DNA from: Chloroflexi bacterium TSY
GTDB lineage: Bacteria > Chloroflexota > Anaerolineae > Caldilineales > Caldilineaceae
DNA: 34,736 nucleotides
Assembly: GCA_019217005.1 (NCBI GenBank)
Contig: JAHBNG010000147.1
Location: forward strand, 1-34,736
Direction: 5' to 3'
Shown here: one piece after another, positions 31,916 to 34,736 of the stretch
Layout of the letters: each line of letters opens with the position of its first letter
How positions within the stretch are numbered: position 1 is the first letter of the stretch
Program-made: the position numbers and the translations under genes
Notes under the pieces: generated by a model
Database searches by the model: none
What the model saw: the letters and a program-made list of their open reading frames with translations, nothing else
Told to the model about the DNA's origin: nothing

Positions 31916-32007
31916 CCTTTCCTATATTACCTAACAGGAAGAGGGCAAGAGTTGTGGGGCGTTCGAGGCGATTTCTGCCCTCTTCCTATTAGATAATATA
32001 GGAAAGG
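31916..32007. repeat. 32-bp inverted repeat formed by the two IS110 left ends
   Basis: 31916-31947 and 31976-32007 are inverted copies with 30 of 32 bases identical, around a 28-bp spacer (31948-31975). They are the left ends of two head-to-head elements rather than a terminal inverted repeat of one element. A transcript through it would fold into a long hairpin. Confidence 0.85.
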
Positions 32008-32059
32008 AGTTAGAATGAGAGAGACAGAAAGAGAGAAGCTGTCACTCGGAATCGAACTC

Positions 32060-32194
32060 CGGCTTGGTAAAAAGGACCGCCCTCTTCCCGCGGTGCGACC
32101 GCCCTTCCCGGACCGTCCACCAAGCCGAGGCCTAGAACCGTCGCAAGCGTGTAGCATCTCGAATGCCATAATAGGAAAACGGAAAAGAGCGTCC
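32060..32194 (+). ncRNA. Candidate bridge RNA of the right IS110 copy
   Basis: The outer stem CGGCTTGGT (32060-32068) pairs with ACCAAGCCG (32119-32127) around a loop of exactly 50 nt. Against the left copy, stem pairs 3, 5 and 9 change on both sides (A-U to G-C, C-G to U-A, C-G to U-A), so pairing is kept. The internal-loop 5' strand contains GCCCTCTTCC, identical to ten bases of this element's left end (31977-31986). The 3' strand CCTTCCCGGAC is complementary to GTCCGGGAAGG at its right end (33724-33734). The hairpin GCAT-CTCGA-ATGC downstream also covaries with the left copy. Confidence 0.78.
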
Positions 32195-32241
32195 GAAAAA
32201 AATGACCAAAGGCAATCCTCAAGTGAATGAGGAGGTCAAAA

Positions 32242-33455
32242 ATGCAGATATTCATAGGAATAGACTGGAGTGAAACAAAACATGATGTAATGATAACGGA
32301 TGAAAACGGTCGTCGAATTAACTACATGACAATAGAACATAGTGTGGATGGCTTTAAGCAACTAGAAAAGTGGCGAGAAACGATGGATATCGGCCATGAA
32401 AAAATGTCGAATCGGATTAGAGACAGCACATAATCTGATAATTGACTACTTATGGGATGCTGGGTATACAAATCTATATGTCCTCCCACCGAACGTGGTC
32501 AAAGCAAGTCGGGCGAGGTACAATCAGAGCGGTGCTCGCACTGATGAAAGTGATGCATATACGATAGCTGAACTGGTCAGAACAGATGTTCACCGATTCT
32601 ATCCTTGGCATCCAGGGAGTGAATTACTCCAGCAAATGCGCATCGTGGTGAGCATGACCGAGTTTTGGCGCAAAGAAACGGTTGCTGTCTCCAATCGCTT
32701 GCGTAGTTGTTTGCTCAGATACCATCCCGCTTTGCTCAATGTCTTTAGTTGGCCATCGCCCATTGCAGCTCATCTGATTCTGGCTTATCCGTCGCCGCAA
32801 GCAGCAGAAAAAGCAACCTATGATGAATTTCAGGTCTTTCTCAAGCAACATAAACATAATCAGCCCTCCAAATGGCTCACCTGTTTTGATGCCTTGACCA
32901 CACAACATCCCCGTTCAGCTCCGGGTGTTGCCCAAGCTTGTCAAGTTCAAGCCCAGCAACTTGCCCGACTCTTGCTCCATACCCTCAACTCCAAGCAAGC
33001 AACACTCCAACAGTTGAACTCTCTTTTTCTGCAACACGAGGATCACCCCATTTTTGCTTCCCTGCCGGGCGCAGGAGAGCTCTTGGCTCCCTTTGCTGGT
33101 CAAATTTGGCGAAGATCGCCGCCGCTTCCCCCATTCCAGCATGGTCCAGACTTTAGCTGGCACGGCTCCCGTTACCAACCAAAGTGGCAAAGTCCACTTG
33201 GTCCACTTTCGCCGCTCTTGTGATAAAGAGTTTCGTTACTTTTCTCAGCAACTGGCTCGTTCTTCGCGCCAGCAATCTCGCTGGCTTCGGCTTACTTTAC
33301 AAGCTCGTCAAAAGGGCCACTCGGTCAGTCGCTCTCATCGGGCTTTAGCCAACCGCTGGCTGGCCATTCTTTGGAAAATGTGGCAAGACCGAACCACCTA
33401 TGACGAATCTTTCCACATTCGTCAACGAACTATCCGTCGTCGACCACAAGCTTAG
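32242..33455 (+). pseudogene. IS110-family transposase (DEDD type) with two +1 frameshifts
   Basis: ATG 32242 follows GAGGAGGT. Asp is in FIGIDWSETKHDV, Glu in IGLETAHNLIIDYLW and the Asp/Glu positions in ESDAYTIAELV; the Transposase_20 end shows FASLPGAGELLAP and VQTLAGTAPVTNQSGKV. Two single-base insertions break it. At a run of six A (32399-32404), five A would join GHEK to CRIGLETAHN. At CCCTTTGCTGG (about 33090), CCCTTGCTGG would give LLAPLLVKFGED. Corrected, the protein has about 403 residues, like the left copy. As read it cannot be made in full. Confidence 0.92.
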
Positions 33456-33484
33456 TTTTTCTGCTTTCTTTTTTTTCAGCTACG

Positions 33485-33570
33485 GCAAAAGTCGGGTACA
33501 AAAAATGACCATAAGGTGAAATCCTAGAGCAGCCCTCTGTTTGCATGAAAAATTTGTACCCGACTTTTGC
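33485..33570. repeat. Perfect 18-bp inverted repeat in the right-end region of the right IS110 copy
   Basis: GCAAAAGTCGGGTACAAA (33485-33502) and its exact complement (33553-33570) flank 50 bp. The left IS110 copy has nothing similar in its shorter right end, so this may be an 86-bp nested insertion or an element-specific terminator. I see no target duplication. Confidence 0.7.
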
Positions 33571-33840
33571 TGCTACTGTTTTTTTTCTTGATTGCCTTTG
33601 ATTTCTCTCTTATGTCTACTTGCTACCAGCTCAATACCCAAGTTTACATAAAGTCGGAATTGTTGATTTTTTCCGACTCTTTTCAACGCGCCTATTTGGT
33701 ATCTCTCTTACTGACTAAGCGTGTCCGGGAAGGTCTTGCCCACTTTAGAGCGCAGATGCTGGGAAACCATCGAAATTCTTAGTTGACAGTGTACGGAGAG
33801 ACGTGCCGCAAAACGTTCCTGGGTGGAATATCCTACAGAA

Positions 33841-34736
33841 TCAGTGACCCGCGAGCAACCTGCTGCGCTCATCATCACGTAAAAGTGGGGAACGACTCTC
33901 GTTCCATAATATCTGCTCCACCGCTTCTTCTAATGATTGTGTATGGCTCTGTCTCACGGCCTCATCAAATATGTCTGTTGGTGTTTTCTCTTGCAACGAA
34001 GACAAATGCCGATCGGCATCCTGTTTGTCTCGCTTCTCTGTTGCCGGATGATTCAGAGCAATTGTTAGTAAACAAATGGCCTCCCGCGTTCTACCCTGCC
34101 CTAAATATAGTTCTGCAAAGCAGACAATGGCCAAGGTTGCCACAAGCGTCAAGTCGTGTGTCCAGCCCAACGATAAGCCTGCAATGAGATGCGATTCTGC
34201 CTGCAATAACTGTTCTTGTGCTACTTTGCAGCGCCCGATAAAGAGATGGGCCAATGCTTCTGGGTGGGTACGCTCGCTTTGTTTAGCCAGTGTCAGCACC
34301 TCTTGTAGATAGGCTTCGGATTCATCCCAAGAATTCAGTTTATAGGCTGCAATGGCCAAGTGAATCAGGAGAAATGCATAGAATCTGTGCTCAGTGCCTA
34401 TCTCACGGGTCAACGCCCAGCACTCTTCCAGATATTTCTGCCCCTGCTCGATTTGGTCTTGCACCACCAAATATTCACCGTAGATGAGCAATTGGTGGGC
34501 GAGATTGGATAGATCGCCCATTGCTCGCAATTCATCCAATGATTTTTGATAGAAGGTTATCACCTCTTTGACTTCGCCTAACTCCCGTTCCACCAATCCC
34601 TTGCGAATTAGCAGGTCTGATACTCCATCTTGTGTACCATAGGTTCGTGCCAGATCGAGGCCCTCATCGAGAATTGTTTTGGCGCGGCGGTGTTTGCCTT
34701 TCAACCACACAATATTGCCAAGAATGTCAAAATGCC
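33841..34736 (-). CDS. TPR-repeat protein, C-terminal part (5' end outside the window)
   Basis: The frame is open to the window edge at 34736. It encodes at least five helical TPR-like units: AKTILDEGLDLARTYGTQDG, ELGEVKEVITFYQKSLDELR, IEQGQKYLEECWALTREIGT, WDESEAYLQEVLTLAKQSER and LLQAESHLIAGLSLGW, with a charged C-terminal tail. This is the usual C-terminal half of large MalT/AfsR-like or AAA-TPR signalling ATPases, where it senses ligands or partner proteins. The N-terminal ATPase or DNA-binding part is not in view, so the class is tentative. The gene ends about 100 bp from the right IS110 end. Confidence 0.82.
   Translation of the reverse strand, partial: HFDILGNIVWLKGKHRRAKTILDEGLDLARTYGTQDGVSDLLIRKGLVERELGEVKEVITFYQKSLDELRAMGDLSNLAHQLLIYGEYLVVQDQIEQGQKYLEECWALTREIGTEHRFYAFLLIHLAIAAYKLNSWDESEAYLQEVLTLAKQSERTHPEALAHLFIGRCKVAQEQLLQAESHLIAGLSLGWTHDLTLVATLAIVCFAELYLGQGRTREAICLLTIALNHPATEKRDKQDADRHLSSLQEKTPTDIFDEAVRQSHTQSLEEAVEQILWNESRSPLLRDDERSRLLAGH

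Larger units (their letters stand above)
30310..31947 (-). mobile_element. IS110-family insertion sequence, left copy
   Basis: The ends are inferred by comparison with the second copy at 31976-33736. The left end (31947 side, read leftward) begins TGCCCTCTTCCT, shared by both copies. The right end (about 30310) closes with GTGTCCGGGAAGGTC, also shared, after which the two copies diverge. It contains a transposase gene and, upstream of it, a conserved RNA-like block (31728-31863). As expected for IS110 elements, I see no terminal inverted repeats and no target duplication. Confidence 0.85.
31976..33736 (+). mobile_element. IS110-family insertion sequence, right copy
   Basis: The left end starts TGCCCTCTTCCT and the right end finishes GTGTCCGGGAAGGTC (33722-33736), as in the other copy. 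Upstream of the transposase is the conserved RNA-like block (32060-32194). The right-end region is about 125 bp longer than in the left copy and carries a perfect 18-bp inverted repeat (33485-33502/33553-33570) that could be a small nested insertion. The coding sequences are clearly diverged, so the pair is not a recent duplication. Confidence 0.85.

Noticed and set aside
31317..31992. Long plus-strand ORFs of 185 and 218 residues
   Set aside because: They lie antisense to the left IS110 transposase and its upstream RNA block. Their composition (His- and Ser-rich) is typical of a shadow frame.
1..34736. CRISPR arrays and tRNA or rRNA genes
   Set aside because: I saw no regularly spaced direct repeats and no tRNA-like T-loop/CCA or rRNA sequence on either strand.

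Overview
The window looks like a chromosomal segment of an environmental bacterium, most likely a Chloroflexota (Anaerolineae/Ardenticatenia-like). That guess rests on the mix of PAS/GAF histidine kinases with single-domain receivers, DUF2294 proteins, a seven-gene-type Mrp antiporter locus and a MalT/TPR-like regulator. There is no rRNA, tRNA or marker gene to confirm it. Base composition is moderate and fairly even.

Layout. (1) 1-1273: a NarL-type two-component pair, with the kinase cut by the window edge. (2) 1274-2893: 1.6 kb without a convincing gene but rich in inverted repeats. (3) 2894-5128: small signalling and stress genes (a receiver with a possible membrane anchor, a short unknown ORF with a terminator, UspA, a two-CBS protein). 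(4) 5224-11696: a run of three hybrid/PAS histidine kinases, each paired with or fused to an Rcp-type receiver, with a truncated receiver and a phosphofructokinase remnant between them. (5) 11778-12430: a DHH phosphoesterase remnant and a DUF2294 gene. (6) 12463-18874: a consensus promoter and a terminator-bounded leader RNA, then mrpA-G with a diacylglycerol/undecaprenol kinase gene set between mrpD and mrpE. (7) 19025-24036: more ion-transport genes (YrbG-type Ca2+/Na+ exchanger, DUF2294, CNNM/HlyC-type protein, coiled-coil protein, CPA2 antiporter). (8) 24091-29079: a ClC-type channel tail, MsrQ-like, a HisC/CobD-like aminotransferase, an alkaline-phosphatase-superfamily hydrolase and an amidohydrolase. 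(9) 29499-30071: a secreted protein. (10) 30310-33736: two head-to-head IS110-family elements. (11) 33841-34736: the end of a TPR regulator.

Two things stand out. First, the two IS110 copies carry, upstream of their transposases, a conserved RNA-like block. Its outer stem shows three compensatory base-pair changes around an exactly 50-nt loop. One side of the internal loop is complementary to the element's right end and the other resembles the left end: the layout expected of the donor loop of a bridge RNA. Second, a 155-bp MITE family with 10-bp GGGGTGGTTC termini and exact 8-bp target duplications has hit two genes (the CBS protein and mrpD). Removing element plus one duplication restores each frame exactly.

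The region also shows strong decay: an internal deletion in mrpA, remnants of pfk, DHH and ClC genes, a 17-bp tandem duplication that rewrites the UspA C-terminus, a Trp-to-TGA stop in the hydrolase, and at least four +1 homopolymer frameshifts. The last class could partly be sequencing error. The insertions and deletions cannot be explained that way.
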